Shown piece after piece: positions 42,150 to 51,118 of a stretch of DNA of 64,000 nt. How positions within the stretch are numbered: position 1 is the stretch's first letter; each line of letters starts with the position of its first letter. The DNA lies in the NCBI GenBank assembly GCA_964243985.1, contig CAXTHJ010000006.1:1-64000 (forward strand), written 5' to 3'. This DNA comes from CAIOYC01 sp964243985 (GTDB lineage: Bacteria; Pseudomonadota; Alphaproteobacteria; Caulobacterales; Caulobacteraceae). The notes beneath the pieces are model-generated. The model did not search any database. It saw nothing but the letters and a program-made list of their open reading frames with translations, and was not told the DNA's origin. The position numbers were made by a program, and so were the translations under genes.

Positions 42150-44114
42150 TTAGTCGATTGTTCGACGGGCTAGAATATTAGCAAGGTGGTCGGTTAGAGT
42201 ACCGAGCTTGAACGGTTTGCGGACGACGTCCATGCCCGGTGCAAGGTTCCAGTCGTCCAAGGCTGCGCCGACGTAGCCCGTGATGAGGACGATCGGGATA
42301 TCCGGCCGCTTACCGCGCGCGGCGTCGGCCAGTTGGCGGCCATTCAGCCCAGGCAAGCCGACATCCGTTAGCAACAGGTCAAGCTGCTGCTCGGACTCGA
42401 CGATCCGTAGTGCACTGTTTCCGTCGCCAGCTTCGAGAATCTGGCATCCGAGATCCGACAAGGCCTCAACGATCATCGCACGGACGCCGGGCTCGTCTTC
42501 AACAACTAAAACCGTCGCGCCTCTCGCGTCCGCGCGGCCGGTGACTGGCCGGTCCGGCGCGGTATCGGGCAAAGCATCAACGGCCGCGTAGCGTGGCAGG
42601 TAGACGGTCACGGTCGTCCCTTCGCCAGGCACGCTATCAAGCTTGGCAAGACCTCCCGACTGGCGAACGAAGCCATAGAGCTGCGAAAGGCCAAGGCCGG
42701 TCCCAAGCCCGAGGGGTTTGGTCGTGTAGAAAGGTTCAAACGCGCGGGCCAATACGCCTGGCTCCATGCCGACCCCGTCGTCGCTGATGGCGATCTTTAC
42801 ATACCGGCCAGGGGGCACGTCCTCGTAGCCCGTCAAATCTTCAACGGAGAGCTCGTTATCGCTTGTCCGGATCGTCAGCGTGCCGCCGTCCGGCATGGCG
42901 TCGCGCGCGTTGATCGCAACATTGAGGATAGCACTTTCAAGCTCTGACGGATCGCAGTTGATGAGCCAGGAGCCGTCGTGCTTCTCGAGAACCACATCGA
43001 TATGCGGGCCGACCGTGCGCTTCAATAGTTCAGAGACACCGTCGACAAGCTTGTCGGGTTCGACCGGTCTGGGGGCTAGCGCTTGGCGCCTGGCGAAGGC
43101 TAGTAAGCGGTTCGTGAGGGACGCGGCGCGGGTGACAGCCTTCTGCGCCTCGTCGACGAACTTTGCCGCCTGCTCCACCTGCCCGCGCGCAAGCCGACGC
43201 TGCATAAGGTCCAGCCCGCCCCCGATACCTTGCAGCATATTGTTGAAGTCGTGCGCGATGCCGCCGGTAAGTTGGCCGATGGCGTCCATTTTCTGGGCTT
43301 GGCGAAGGTTGCTCTCCGCCTCGGCGAGGGCCGCCTCGCGCGCGCGTTCGGTTGTGATATCCCGGCCGGAGGCGTAGATTTTGGCCTCCCCTGGAACGGC
43401 GGACCACGAAATCCAGCGGTAAGATCCATCGCGATGGCGGTAGCGATTGACGAACCGGTGGGTCGAGACCCCTGAGGCAAGCTGCTCGGTTTCGCGGGCG
43501 GTGGCATCGCGATCCTCCGGATGCACCAAGTCCAAGAAGAATGACCCGACCAGCTCCGTCTCTTCCCAGCCTAACAATGTTTGCCAGGCCGGACTGACCG
43601 CTTCGATGCGGCTGTCCATTTGCGCGACCAACAGGAGGTCCTGACTGAGCTTCCAGGCCCGATCCCGCTCTCGCGTGCGCTGGGCGACCTGCTGTTCCAG
43701 GGTCTCATTAAGCCGCTGGAGCTCATTTTCGGCGCGTTTGCGCGCGGAGATATCAACCGAAATGCCGACTAGGCCCACCACCTGGCCTGCGGCGCCCCGC
43801 ATCGGCGACTTCGTCGACAGAAAGAGTTGGGGCGGCTTGCCTGGGGTTGTGACCTCTTCTTCCACGACCTCGGCCTTGCCGTGTTCGAGGATACGGCGGT
43901 CGTTCGCCATGACCGCTTCGCCCTGGGCGGCGTCGGAAAGAAACTCCCGGTCAGTGCGGCCCTGCACCTCGCACCAGGGCTTGCCGATGAGGTCGGTCGC
44001 GGCCTCGTTCGCAATCAGCATCCGCCCTTGGAGATCCTTGGCGTAGATCAGCGCCGGCGCCGTTTCCAGGATCGCGCGCAACAAGGCTTCGGTCTGCTGA
44101 TTATCAGCGGCCAT
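42150..44114 (-). CDS. PAS hybrid histidine kinase/response regulator, 654 aa
   Basis: Two PAS domains (first: APALIYAKDLQGRMLIANEA; second around VSPAWQTLLGWEETELVGSF) are joined by a coiled coil. The HisKA helix has GQLTGGIAHDFNN (His about 287). The HATPase has NVAINARDAMPDGG and AFEPFYTTKPLGLGTGLGLS. The C-terminal receiver has LLLTDVGLPGLNG (Asp about 585). ATG 44114 follows GGGGGAAG. It shares the kinase-receiver architecture with the genes at 1826 and 39221, which suggests expansion of one kinase type. Confidence 0.93.
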   Translation of the reverse strand: MAADNQQTEALLRAILETAPALIYAKDLQGRMLIANEAATDLIGKPWCEVQGRTDREFLSDAAQGEAVMANDRRILEHGKAEVVEEEVTTPGKPPQLFLSTKSPMRGAAGQVVGLVGISVDISARKRAENELQRLNETLEQQVAQRTRERDRAWKLSQDLLLVAQMDSRIEAVSPAWQTLLGWEETELVGSFFLDLVHPEDRDATARETEQLASGVSTHRFVNRYRHRDGSYRWISWSAVPGEAKIYASGRDITTERAREAALAEAESNLRQAQKMDAIGQLTGGIAHDFNNMLQGIGGGLDLMQRRLARGQVEQAAKFVDEAQKAVTRAASLTNRLLAFARRQALAPRPVEPDKLVDGVSELLKRTVGPHIDVVLEKHDGSWLINCDPSELESAILNVAINARDAMPDGGTLTIRTSDNELSVEDLTGYEDVPPGRYVKIAISDDGVGMEPGVLARAFEPFYTTKPLGLGTGLGLSQLYGFVRQSGGLAKLDSVPGEGTTVTVYLPRYAAVDALPDTAPDRPVTGRADARGATVLVVEDEPGVRAMIVEALSDLGCQILEAGDGNSALRIVESEQQLDLLLTDVGLPGLNGRQLADAARGKRPDIPIVLITGYVGAALDDWNLAPGMDVVRKPFKLGTLTDHLANILARRTID

Positions 44115-44487
44115 CGATCGACTTCCCCCGTGCCCTGCTGACGAGCACACTCGAAACTCTAGATAGCGGGGTTCGTTGCGAGCAATTTGTGTTAAGGTTG
44201 CAACACCATAGGCAATTTGGGCTGCCATCGTTTGAGCGTTTGGCCGTCGGCCGCGTGCTCCGGCCTCAGCGAGAGCGCCCTATTGCCCGCCTTGTGAAGA
44301 ACGTGCCGCATCGTCTGCCCATGCTAGACCCGGTCAGCGGCTGTACTTTCTGACTGTATTTGATTATTAAGCAATTAGTCAAGCGTTGGCGGTGCAGCCA
44401 GTCGGCGACAATTATCGCTATGCTCGCTCCAGTCCAGATCACTGGGTGGGATAGTCCGCCGTCGGTGATCTCGCTGGTCTCACCATT

Positions 44488-44586
44488 TCAGTGCGGAAGT
44501 ACGGCGCGTCTGGCGAAGGCCGCAGCGCCGACCACCACGACGCTGGCGGCCAGAGCCCAACAAGCCCAGGATAGCTTCCTCACCAT
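44488..44586 (-). CDS. Possible small single-span membrane peptide, 32 aa
   Basis: ATG 44586, then MVRKLSWACW, a 20-residue hydrophobic stretch rich in Ala/Val, and a basic end RRAVLPH. The pattern (positive start, one helix, positive tail) fits a small membrane protein, but there is no clear ribosome site and I cannot name a family. Confidence 0.3.
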   Translation of the reverse strand: MVRKLSWACWALAASVVVVGAAAFARRAVLPH

Positions 44587-44963
44587 GGTTCAATGATATC
44601 CCATGCCGGCTTGGCCTGTCCGCCCAAAGATCACATTGGCGCCTCAGACTAAATGCACCGCGACCTCACATTCGCCGCTCATTAACTTCTGAGACGCATT
44701 TGCACCACGGCGGCCCGGCTTCTCCTTGTGTTTGTTGGACGAGCGAACTCTGTCGCCGGTAAGTTTCAAGCCGGAGCAGGAAAGCTCGATCTGGTACATT
44801 TGGGCTGAAAACGCCCGTTAGTGTATTGGTAAAGCAGCTTAGCGCCCAACTGGATGTTGCCGACGCCTACCCGGCATGACCACCATAACTACCCACGCGA
44901 CCTTCGGTGTGCGTATGGCTAGGACGGCCTGACTCAACGCGATGGTGAGGGCGCTTCCTGCGC
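44587..44963. other. Intergenic, no gene recognised
   Basis: About 375 bases between the small peptide and the exported SnoaL-like gene. No convincing frame, tRNA or strong terminator is seen. The stretch 44229-44487 before the peptide is likewise empty. Confidence 0.45.
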
Positions 44964-45776
44964 CTATGCGTCCTGCGAGTGGAGCCATTTGCTGTTCGCG
45001 GCCCGCAATTCGTCAACCATCTGCGGCCGGTCAACGCCAGGCAAGTCATCACGCAGGGGCCGCCCATTTGCTTCCAGCGCATAACTCAGATGACGGTAGG
45101 ACAGCCTATATTGATTAAGCTTGCCAAGATCAATTTTCGGGACTTCTGCCGGATTGCACGGCTCTAATTGATCACGAATATATATAGCCTGCAAACCTGC
45201 GATGCGCCACTTGCCGTGCGATTTGCGAACTCTAGAAAGTAGGCGAGTGAAGCTGGTCATGCTGGCCTGCACGCCGTCTAGCGGAAGAAAAGTGTGTATC
45301 GCGCAAGCGCTGTCGGCTATCGCGCGATCATCGTGGACCAATATACTGGCGGGCCCCAGAGAGTCGAAGTAGGCCGAATCGATATTGTCGCCGGCGGCAC
45401 TAGTCTTGCGTCCTGCGTTAACAAAGTCAGCGGCAGTTCCCTTGAACCATGACACCTCCACAGGCGCATCCGGATAGTAGCAGGCCTCTTCCTCATCGTA
45501 GTTGTGAAGCTCGCGCGCCAACCGCTCACGCAGCAGCAACTGGCTTACAGCGAACGCGTTCAGCAAGTTCTGTGCATTGTCCAGTTTGTCATGAGCCTGG
45601 GGATTGTCGCGCTTATGACTCGCCGACATGTTTGATGCTCCGTCTGTTGAGTTCTTCGCAACACCAGGCTTGGCCATCAACGCAATAAACGGCGCAAAAA
45701 GGCTTGCTTTTAGAATGCCACGGCGAAACGTAGCACTGTTTCGCCGTTCTATTTCGTCATGTTGTTTGGCAAGCAT
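44964..45776 (-). CDS. Tat-exported SnoaL-like (NTF2-fold) protein, third copy, 270 aa
   Basis: N-terminal region MLAKQHDEIERRNSATF followed by RRGILKASLFAPFIALM: a twin-arginine motif (RR-G-I-L-K) before a hydrophobic stretch, so export by Tat is likely. The mature part repeats the motifs of the two island copies: EEACYYPDAPVEVSWFKG and PLRDDLPGVDRPQMVDELR. ATG 45776 has AGGA 6-7 nt upstream. It is the same family as 14914-15513 and 21843-22442 but lies 18 kb beyond the island and has an added leader. It may process the same class of compound in the periplasm. Confidence 0.82.
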   Translation of the reverse strand: MLAKQHDEIERRNSATFRRGILKASLFAPFIALMAKPGVAKNSTDGASNMSASHKRDNPQAHDKLDNAQNLLNAFAVSQLLLRERLARELHNYDEEEACYYPDAPVEVSWFKGTAADFVNAGRKTSAAGDNIDSAYFDSLGPASILVHDDRAIADSACAIHTFLPLDGVQASMTSFTRLLSRVRKSHGKWRIAGLQAIYIRDQLEPCNPAEVPKIDLGKLNQYRLSYRHLSYALEANGRPLRDDLPGVDRPQMVDELRAANSKWLHSQDA

Positions 45777-46123
45777 ATTAGATCCTGTCAGGGTAGTATT
45801 GCACTGCACGCCTGCGGCTTCATTGTCTTCGTGGGAGTGGCACCACTTTTAGGTCAAAAGTCGCCGAGCCACTGCTCTTCTTGAGACCGGAGCGATTCAA
45901 CAGTTTGGCGGCCCCACCCGCCGTCTGCAACGATCACCACGAACGCGAATTGAGATCGCGCTAGATCAAGCGTGCTCGGCAGATGCACTCCGGCTATTCG
46001 GCCTCCGACTTCAGTTTAAGCACAGCCTTTGAGCTGACGAAGGATCGACGGGCGCCATTACCGGGCGCCGATGTCAACGTGACCTCAAGCGCTCGCAAAC
46101 TGCAGCGCTTCGATGGATGTTGG

Positions 46124-46199
46124 GAGCCTCGGAATCTACTCAAGCCCATGGGTTGGGCTCCGAAGCCGGCTATTTGCCCCTGCGTATATTCCGAGGCTC
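46124..46199. repeat. Inverted repeat, 11-bp perfect arms
   Basis: GAGCCTCGGAA at 46124-46134 and its exact complement TTCCGAGGCTC at 46189-46199, 54 nt apart. They lie 48 nt upstream of the oleate hydratase start. A smaller stem (AGCCC...GGGCT) lies between the arms. Could be a cruciform-forming or protein-binding site; no function known. Confidence 0.45.
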
Positions 46200-46246
46200 G
46201 AACTCACCATTTCAAAGCTTAGGGTCCGCTCGCCGAGGACCGAACC

Positions 46247-47880
46247 ATGACGTTTCCAAAATTAACCCGTTCGCCGCCCCTAGACCCGCAAAGCCGGCCC
46301 GACCCTAGCACATCCAAGGTCTATCTCGTCGGCGGCGGAATCGCTTCGATGGCGGCCGCAGCATTCCTGATCAGAGATGGCGATGTCCTCGGCCACAACA
46401 TCACGATCTTCGAAGAACTCGATGCGATCGGCGGCAGCCTGGACGCTTCCGGGTGCGCGAAGGACGGCTACGTCTTGCGGGGCGGCCGGATGATCGAAAG
46501 CAAGTACCTCTGCACGTTCGATCTCTTCTCTTCCATTCCGACCCTCGACGAGTCGCAGACGGTCACCCAGGAAATCTTCGCCTGAAACGAGACGATGATG
46601 ACGTCGTCGAAGGCGCGCCTGGTGCGGGACGGTCATCGCCAGACCGCGCCGAAGTTCGGCTTGTCCGAAATCCACATCCTGACCATCGAGCGTCTGGCGC
46701 TAGAGCCTGAGTCGATGCTTGGAGGCACCAGCATTGCCGATCAGTTCGACCGCGCGTTCTTCAAGACCGATTTCTGGCTGATGTGGCGCACCACCTTCGC
46801 CTTTCAGCCTTGGCACAGCGCCGTTGAGTTCAGGCGTCATCTCGTCAGGTTCGCGCATATGGTCAGCGGGTTCAACCGCCTCAGCGGCATCATGCGGACC
46901 GTCTATAATCAGTATGACTCCCTGGTTCGCCCGCTCCGCAAATGGCTCGATGACCGCGGCGTCGTGTTCGAGATGAACACTCAAGTGACTGATGTTAGTT
47001 TCGCTGGCGATGCTGGGCGGCGGAGCGTTGATCGCATCACTTACGAGCGTGGCGACGTCGCTGGCGATTTCGCCGTCCCCGCCGGTGATATCGTGATGGT
47101 CACCTTGGGCTCGATGACGGAGGCGTCTGCGCTCGGCGGAAAGAATCGAGCGTCCGCGCTCTTAGGCAAAAGCGATGGCGGCGCCTGGAGCCTTTGGGAA
47201 AGACTTGCTGAGGGTCGCCCTGAATTTGGCAATCCCGCCGCCTTCACCGATCACGTGGATCAGTCGAAATGGATGTCCTTCACCACCACCTTGCACGATC
47301 CGGAGTTTCTTCACATCGTCCGTGACTTCACCGGTAACGCGCCGGGAGAGGGGGGGCTCATCACCTTCTCGGAGTCCAACTGGCTCGCCTCCATCGTCAT
47401 CCCGCACCAGCCTCATTTCATCGGGCAACGTGGTGATGTCAGCGTGTTCTGGGGCTACGGCCTTTCGGTTGATGAGCCTGGCAATTTCGTCGGAAAGCCG
47501 ATGTCGGCCTGTACGGGTAAGGAGGTTATGACGGAAATACTCGGCCACTTGCAGGTGCACACCGAGGCGGACCGCATTCTGCACGACTGCATCTGCATCC
47601 CCTGCATGATGCCCTTCATCACCAGCCAATTTCTTGTTCGGGAGGAAGGCGATAGCCCGAGGTCCAGCCAAAGGGCTACCAGAACCTCGCCTTCATCGGC
47701 CAGTTCTGCGAATTGCCCGACGACGTCGTCTTCACGGTCGAATACTCCATACGATCGGCTCAAACCGCAGTCTACGCGTTGCTTGGGCTGCCGCTCAAAC
47801 CGCCCGCGGTCTACAAGGGACAGTTCCACCCTCGTGTCCTCCTCAGCGCCTTCCGCGCTCTGCACGACATGGGCGTTTAG
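46247..47880 (+). pseudogene. ohyA: Oleate hydratase, interrupted by an opal codon and a frameshift
   Basis: FAD-dependent fatty-acid hydratase family. The Rossmann start KVYLVGGGIASMAAAAFLI (about residues 25-43) is followed by NITIFEELDAIGGSLDASG and LRGGRMIESKYLCTFDLFSS. At 46583-46585 a TGA stands where the family has Trp (EIF-W-NETM), consistent with TGG to TGA. The frame then continues normally (SSKARLVRDGHRQTAPKFGL, ERLALEPE, KTDFWLMWRTTFAFQPWHSA) to about 47659. There a one-base loss shifts the last part (GYQNLAFIGQFCELPDDVVF, ending FRALHDMGV) to another frame. The length of 1634 nt fits one missing base. The enzyme would hydrate oleate to 10-hydroxystearate; this copy should not produce a full protein. 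Confidence 0.85.
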
Positions 47881-47885
47881 CAGCC

Positions 47886-48212
47886 ATGTTGATTAGTACG
47901 CCTGACGCCAAACTCCGCCGCGCTGTCTTCGCCCGATTGGTCGCCCACCCACTCGTCAGCACATGCCACCTCAACGTAACCGTCAAAGGCGGTGTGGTCG
48001 CCCTTGGCGGATACCTGACTAGCCATGCGCAGAAGGATGCCGCGTGGAGAGCGGCTCGGCGGGTCCATGGCGTGACCTTTGTGACCAACGATATTCAGGT
48101 CGCTCTACCTGATCCCTCGCGCGAACCAGCCACGGCGGACGGCGAGAGTCTCCGCTCGCGTCTGACTCTTTCAAGCTCGGACAGACCATTTCTGCAATAC
48201 GCAGGAGCTTAG
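47886..48212 (+). CDS. BON-domain protein, 108 aa
   Basis: Starts MLISTPDAKLRRAVFARLVA. The BON fold follows: HLNVTVKGGVVALGGYLTS then AAWRAARRVHGVTFVTNDI. No signal peptide is seen, so it is probably cytoplasmic, unlike the usual exported BON proteins. ATG 47886 lies 5 nt after the oleate hydratase stop and has no good ribosome site, so translation probably depended on the upstream gene. BON proteins are linked to osmotic or envelope stress. Confidence 0.75.
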   Translation: MLISTPDAKLRRAVFARLVAHPLVSTCHLNVTVKGGVVALGGYLTSHAQKDAAWRAARRVHGVTFVTNDIQVALPDPSREPATADGESLRSRLTLSSSDRPFLQYAGA

Positions 48213-48288
48213 TTGACGCGCGTTCGAACCTTTTTCTCGCCCCGCGAAATCGCATGTCGTTCACCCTTCAGACGTAAAGAACCAAACC

Positions 48289-49008
48289 ATGACTGAGCTC
48301 CTAAACGGCAGTTCGTTAAACTTGAACGCCATCGAAACGGGCCACAAACGCAGAACGCTTGACGCTATTTTCCAGCATCCCCTCGCGCACAATCTCGAAT
48401 GGCGCGAGGTCGTCTCTTTGATGGAGTCCATCGGCAGCGCGACGGAGAAGCGTGATGGCGAGTTCTTGCTTCAGGCTGGCGACCAACATTTTTCAATGAA
48501 GAAGCCGCACGGCAAGGACGTGGCGGGCGCTGCCGTCATGGCGCTGCGCCATTTCCTGACACGGGCCGGCTGGTCGCCAGACGCACCACCAGCGACGGAC
48601 GCGCAAAACACGTCTCCGAACTCCATCATCGTCATCGATCACGCCGGCGCCAAAATCTATCAAGTCGCGATATCAAGCGGTGGCGGCTCCGGCCATGCGA
48701 TCGCCGTGGAACACTCGAAACATGTTCTCCACGAGGTCGATCCAAAGCAACACGACGCTGATCGAGATGAGCGCTACCCGGACGATGAGCGCTTCTTTGA
48801 GGCGGTCGTCGGCGCGATCGCCTTTGGCGGTTCGATCGTCATCATTGGTCACGGCAAAGGACAGAGCAACGAGGCCGATCATCTGCGGACCTATCTTGCG
48901 AAGCATCATAAGAATATCGCTGCGCGTGTTGTTCGGGAGATTGTCGCTGACCTACCAAGTCTAACAACCCCGGAACTGCTTCAACTCGGGCTTCACGCTT
49001 TTGGGTAG
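48289..49008 (+). CDS. Conserved protein with HicA-like N-terminal and eRF1/baeRF-like C-terminal regions, 239 aa
   Basis: Residues 20-95 (TLDAIFQHPLAHNLEWREVV and later FSMKKPHGKDV) resemble a dsRNA-binding HicA-like fold in outline. Residues 110-239 begin NSIIVIDHAGAKIYQVAI and end with IVIIGHGKGQSNEADHLRTY, HHKNIAARVVREIVADL and LTTPELLQLG. That is the style of bacterial release-factor-like (baeRF) or host-attachment-type proteins. ATG 48289. The combination suggests a ribosome- or RNA-associated stress factor. Domain calls are by eye and moderately uncertain. Confidence 0.65.
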   Translation: MTELLNGSSLNLNAIETGHKRRTLDAIFQHPLAHNLEWREVVSLMESIGSATEKRDGEFLLQAGDQHFSMKKPHGKDVAGAAVMALRHFLTRAGWSPDAPPATDAQNTSPNSIIVIDHAGAKIYQVAISSGGGSGHAIAVEHSKHVLHEVDPKQHDADRDERYPDDERFFEAVVGAIAFGGSIVIIGHGKGQSNEADHLRTYLAKHHKNIAARVVREIVADLPSLTTPELLQLGLHAFG

Positions 49009-49137
49009 GCCGCCAGTTTCACAGAGAACCAGAGGAATAGGCGACGGCGAGAGCAGCGTGGGTAGTTTCCGATCCTAGCCAGCGATGCGAGGGCCGCGCT
49101 CTTAGGGTAACGGCGAGGCGCCGCTGGATTTACCCGC

Positions 49138-49680
49138 ATGCAAGAGAAAATACTTTCAATCCTGGCGCATCACCGGCTGATGACGCTCGCCACCAATCGG
49201 CCTGACGGCTGGCCCCAGGCCACAAGCGTGAGCTACGTCAACCGGGGCCTGATCCTCTATTTTCTGATATCCAAGACGAGCCAAAAGTTCGCCAACATCA
49301 TGGCTGACGATCGGGTCTCAATCTGCATCGCCTCCGCCTCACCGACCCCGTCTCACTTCGAGGGCCTATCGATGTCCGCCAGAGCGATCGAACCCCAGGA
49401 TGAACCCTATCGAGCCGACATCGTGGCGCAGATGCGGTCGCATCACCCCGAATATTTTGATACCGCAGCCTTGGATATGAACCGCTCGACCGTGTTTCGT
49501 GTTCTGCCTCAGGTCATTTCGGTTGTCGATTTCTCCAAGGGCCTCGGGCATTCGGACGTGGTCAAAGTGAACGCGGACCAGAGTTTAGAATTGACCGGCG
49601 CGAAAGAAGACGACTGGGGTCCCGACCCTGCTCGTCGAGACGAGATGGTTCGAGAGGGCGCCGCCGCGCGCGCCGATTGA
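49138..49680 (+). CDS. Pyridoxamine 5'-phosphate oxidase-fold protein, 180 aa
   Basis: Split-barrel flavin/F420-type protein: LMTLATNRPDGWPQATSVSY, LILYFLISKTSQKFANI and VSICIAS. Length and pattern fit the general-stress PPOX group. ATG 49138; its stop is 22 nt before the thioredoxin-reductase-like gene, so the two are likely co-transcribed. Cofactor and substrate unknown. Confidence 0.88.
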   Translation: MQEKILSILAHHRLMTLATNRPDGWPQATSVSYVNRGLILYFLISKTSQKFANIMADDRVSICIASASPTPSHFEGLSMSARAIEPQDEPYRADIVAQMRSHHPEYFDTAALDMNRSTVFRVLPQVISVVDFSKGLGHSDVVKVNADQSLELTGAKEDDWGPDPARRDEMVREGAAARAD

Positions 49681-49702
49681 TGACGGCGGGAAGAGGTTCG
49701 TC

Positions 49703-50614
49703 TTGAATGAGGTGCTGGATTGCCTGGTGATCGGGGGCGGGCCTGCGGGGCTTACGGCAGCCACCTACCTCGGCCGATTTCGCCGCCGCGTCACCGTGGT
49801 CGATAAAGGGTGGAGTCGGGCGGAGTGGATCACGCTCAGCCATAACCTTCCGGGATTTGCACACGGGATTGCGGGAGCGGTCCTCCTGGAAGACATGCGA
49901 GCCCAAGCAAGGCTGTACGGCGCCAATCTTCAAAAGGGCGAGATCGCCGCCGTCAGGCCACTGGAGGGCGGAGGGTTCACCGCCACCATCGACGGTATGA
50001 ACCTGTCCGCCAGGACAGTCTTGCTCGCTACCGGCGTGATCGAGAACAAGCCGCCCCTTCCGCACCTCGCCGACGCGGTAAAGTCTGGGCTGATCCGAAC
50101 CTGCCCGATCTGCGACGGCTATGAAGCCATCGGCAAGCGAGTGGCGGTTTTGGGCGCCGGCGAACACGCCGCCGCCGAGGCGCTCTTTCTGCGAACCTAT
50201 TCAGATCGCATCACCCTTTTACTTCCGGCCTATGGCGACGACGTTCTTTCAGAAGAAACGAGAACATCCTTGGGCAAGGCCGCGATCGTCGTCACACATG
50301 TGGCCGTCGGGGCGGTCTCCCTCGACGACGATGGGGTCGTGGCGTTGGAAGTGGAGGACGGCGACATCCATCGCTTCGATGTGGTTTATTCGGCGTTCGG
50401 AACAACCTCGCAGTCCCAGCTCGCCATAGCGCTGCAGGCGCGCGCTGACCCATCGGGGCGGCTTTTCGTGGATGAACATCAACAGACCTCTATCAAAGGC
50501 CTCTACGCAGCCGGCGACCTAGTGCGCGGTCTTAATCAGATTTGCGTCGCCACCGGAGAAGCGGCGATCGCTGCGACCGCGATCCATAATGATCTTCAGA
50601 GACGGTTTGCTTAG
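49703..50614 (+). CDS. Thioredoxin-reductase-like FAD/NAD(P) oxidoreductase, 303 aa
   Basis: Two-dinucleotide-fold flavoprotein. The FAD site is CLVIGGGPAGLTAATYLGRF (residues 7-26). The redox-active CxxC is in RTCPICDGYE, followed by VAVLGAGEHAAAEALFL for NAD(P). The C-terminal FAD contact is GLYAAGDLVRGLNQ. Length fits TrxB (about 310). The TTG start at 49703 has GGAAGAGG 6 nt upstream. Its partner is unknown; it may reduce a local thioredoxin-like or flavin protein such as the upstream PPOX-fold protein. Confidence 0.92.
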   Translation: MNEVLDCLVIGGGPAGLTAATYLGRFRRRVTVVDKGWSRAEWITLSHNLPGFAHGIAGAVLLEDMRAQARLYGANLQKGEIAAVRPLEGGGFTATIDGMNLSARTVLLATGVIENKPPLPHLADAVKSGLIRTCPICDGYEAIGKRVAVLGAGEHAAAEALFLRTYSDRITLLLPAYGDDVLSEETRTSLGKAAIVVTHVAVGAVSLDDDGVVALEVEDGDIHRFDVVYSAFGTTSQSQLAIALQARADPSGRLFVDEHQQTSIKGLYAAGDLVRGLNQICVATGEAAIAATAIHNDLQRRFA

Positions 50615-50705
50615 CGAGCATAGTCAGATTGAGGACGATCGCGAGCATTCGCTTGATCGCTTTATCGGCGGTGGACCAAAACGGGAGGCAAGGCGTTACG
50701 CAAAG

Positions 50706-51107
50706 ATGGCTCAATCCGCCCCTCTTAATCCCGCGACCATATTGATCGTTGAAAACGAGGCGATCGTGAGGATGGAACTAGCGGCTCAGCTTACCGAACT
50801 CGGTTTAAAAGTGCTCGTCGCCGGCGATGCCGATGAAGCCATCGATCTTCTGGACGCACATGCCGAGATCGAACTACTTCTAACCGATGTCACCATGCCC
50901 GGTTCAATGGATGGGGTCCGCCTGGCTCATCACGTCCGTAAACGCTGGCCCCCGATCAAGATCCTCGTGACGTCGGGTAGGCCGGGTACGAGCCTCGGCG
51001 ATCTCCCGTTGGGGAGCGCATTTGTCCCAAAACCATATGCGCCTGAGATGCTGAGAGACGCGCTGAGACCGTTGTTGAACGGAAATGGACCTCGGTTAGC
51101 AGCGTGA
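50706..51107 (+). CDS. Single-domain response regulator, 133 aa
   Basis: Receiver with ILIVENEAIVRMELA, phospho-Asp in LLLTDVTMPGSMDG, Ser in ILVTSGRPG and Lys in AFVPKPYAP. The FATGUY-like variant of Pro-(Phe/Tyr)-Ala near the Lys is common in alphaproteobacterial stress relays. ATG 50706 chosen; the frame extends upstream to 50589 within the end of the flavoprotein gene. It faces the HWE-type kinase, ending 12 nt from its end, so the two likely form a pair. Confidence 0.85.
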   Translation: MAQSAPLNPATILIVENEAIVRMELAAQLTELGLKVLVAGDADEAIDLLDAHAEIELLLTDVTMPGSMDGVRLAHHVRKRWPPIKILVTSGRPGTSLGDLPLGSAFVPKPYAPEMLRDALRPLLNGNGPRLAA

Positions 51108-51118
51108 GCAGTCTTTAG

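Noticed and set aside
46583..46585. TGA in the oleate hydratase as a selenocysteine codon
   Set aside because: The family has Trp at this place, no stem-loop of the needed type is evident just downstream, and the gene also carries a frameshift.
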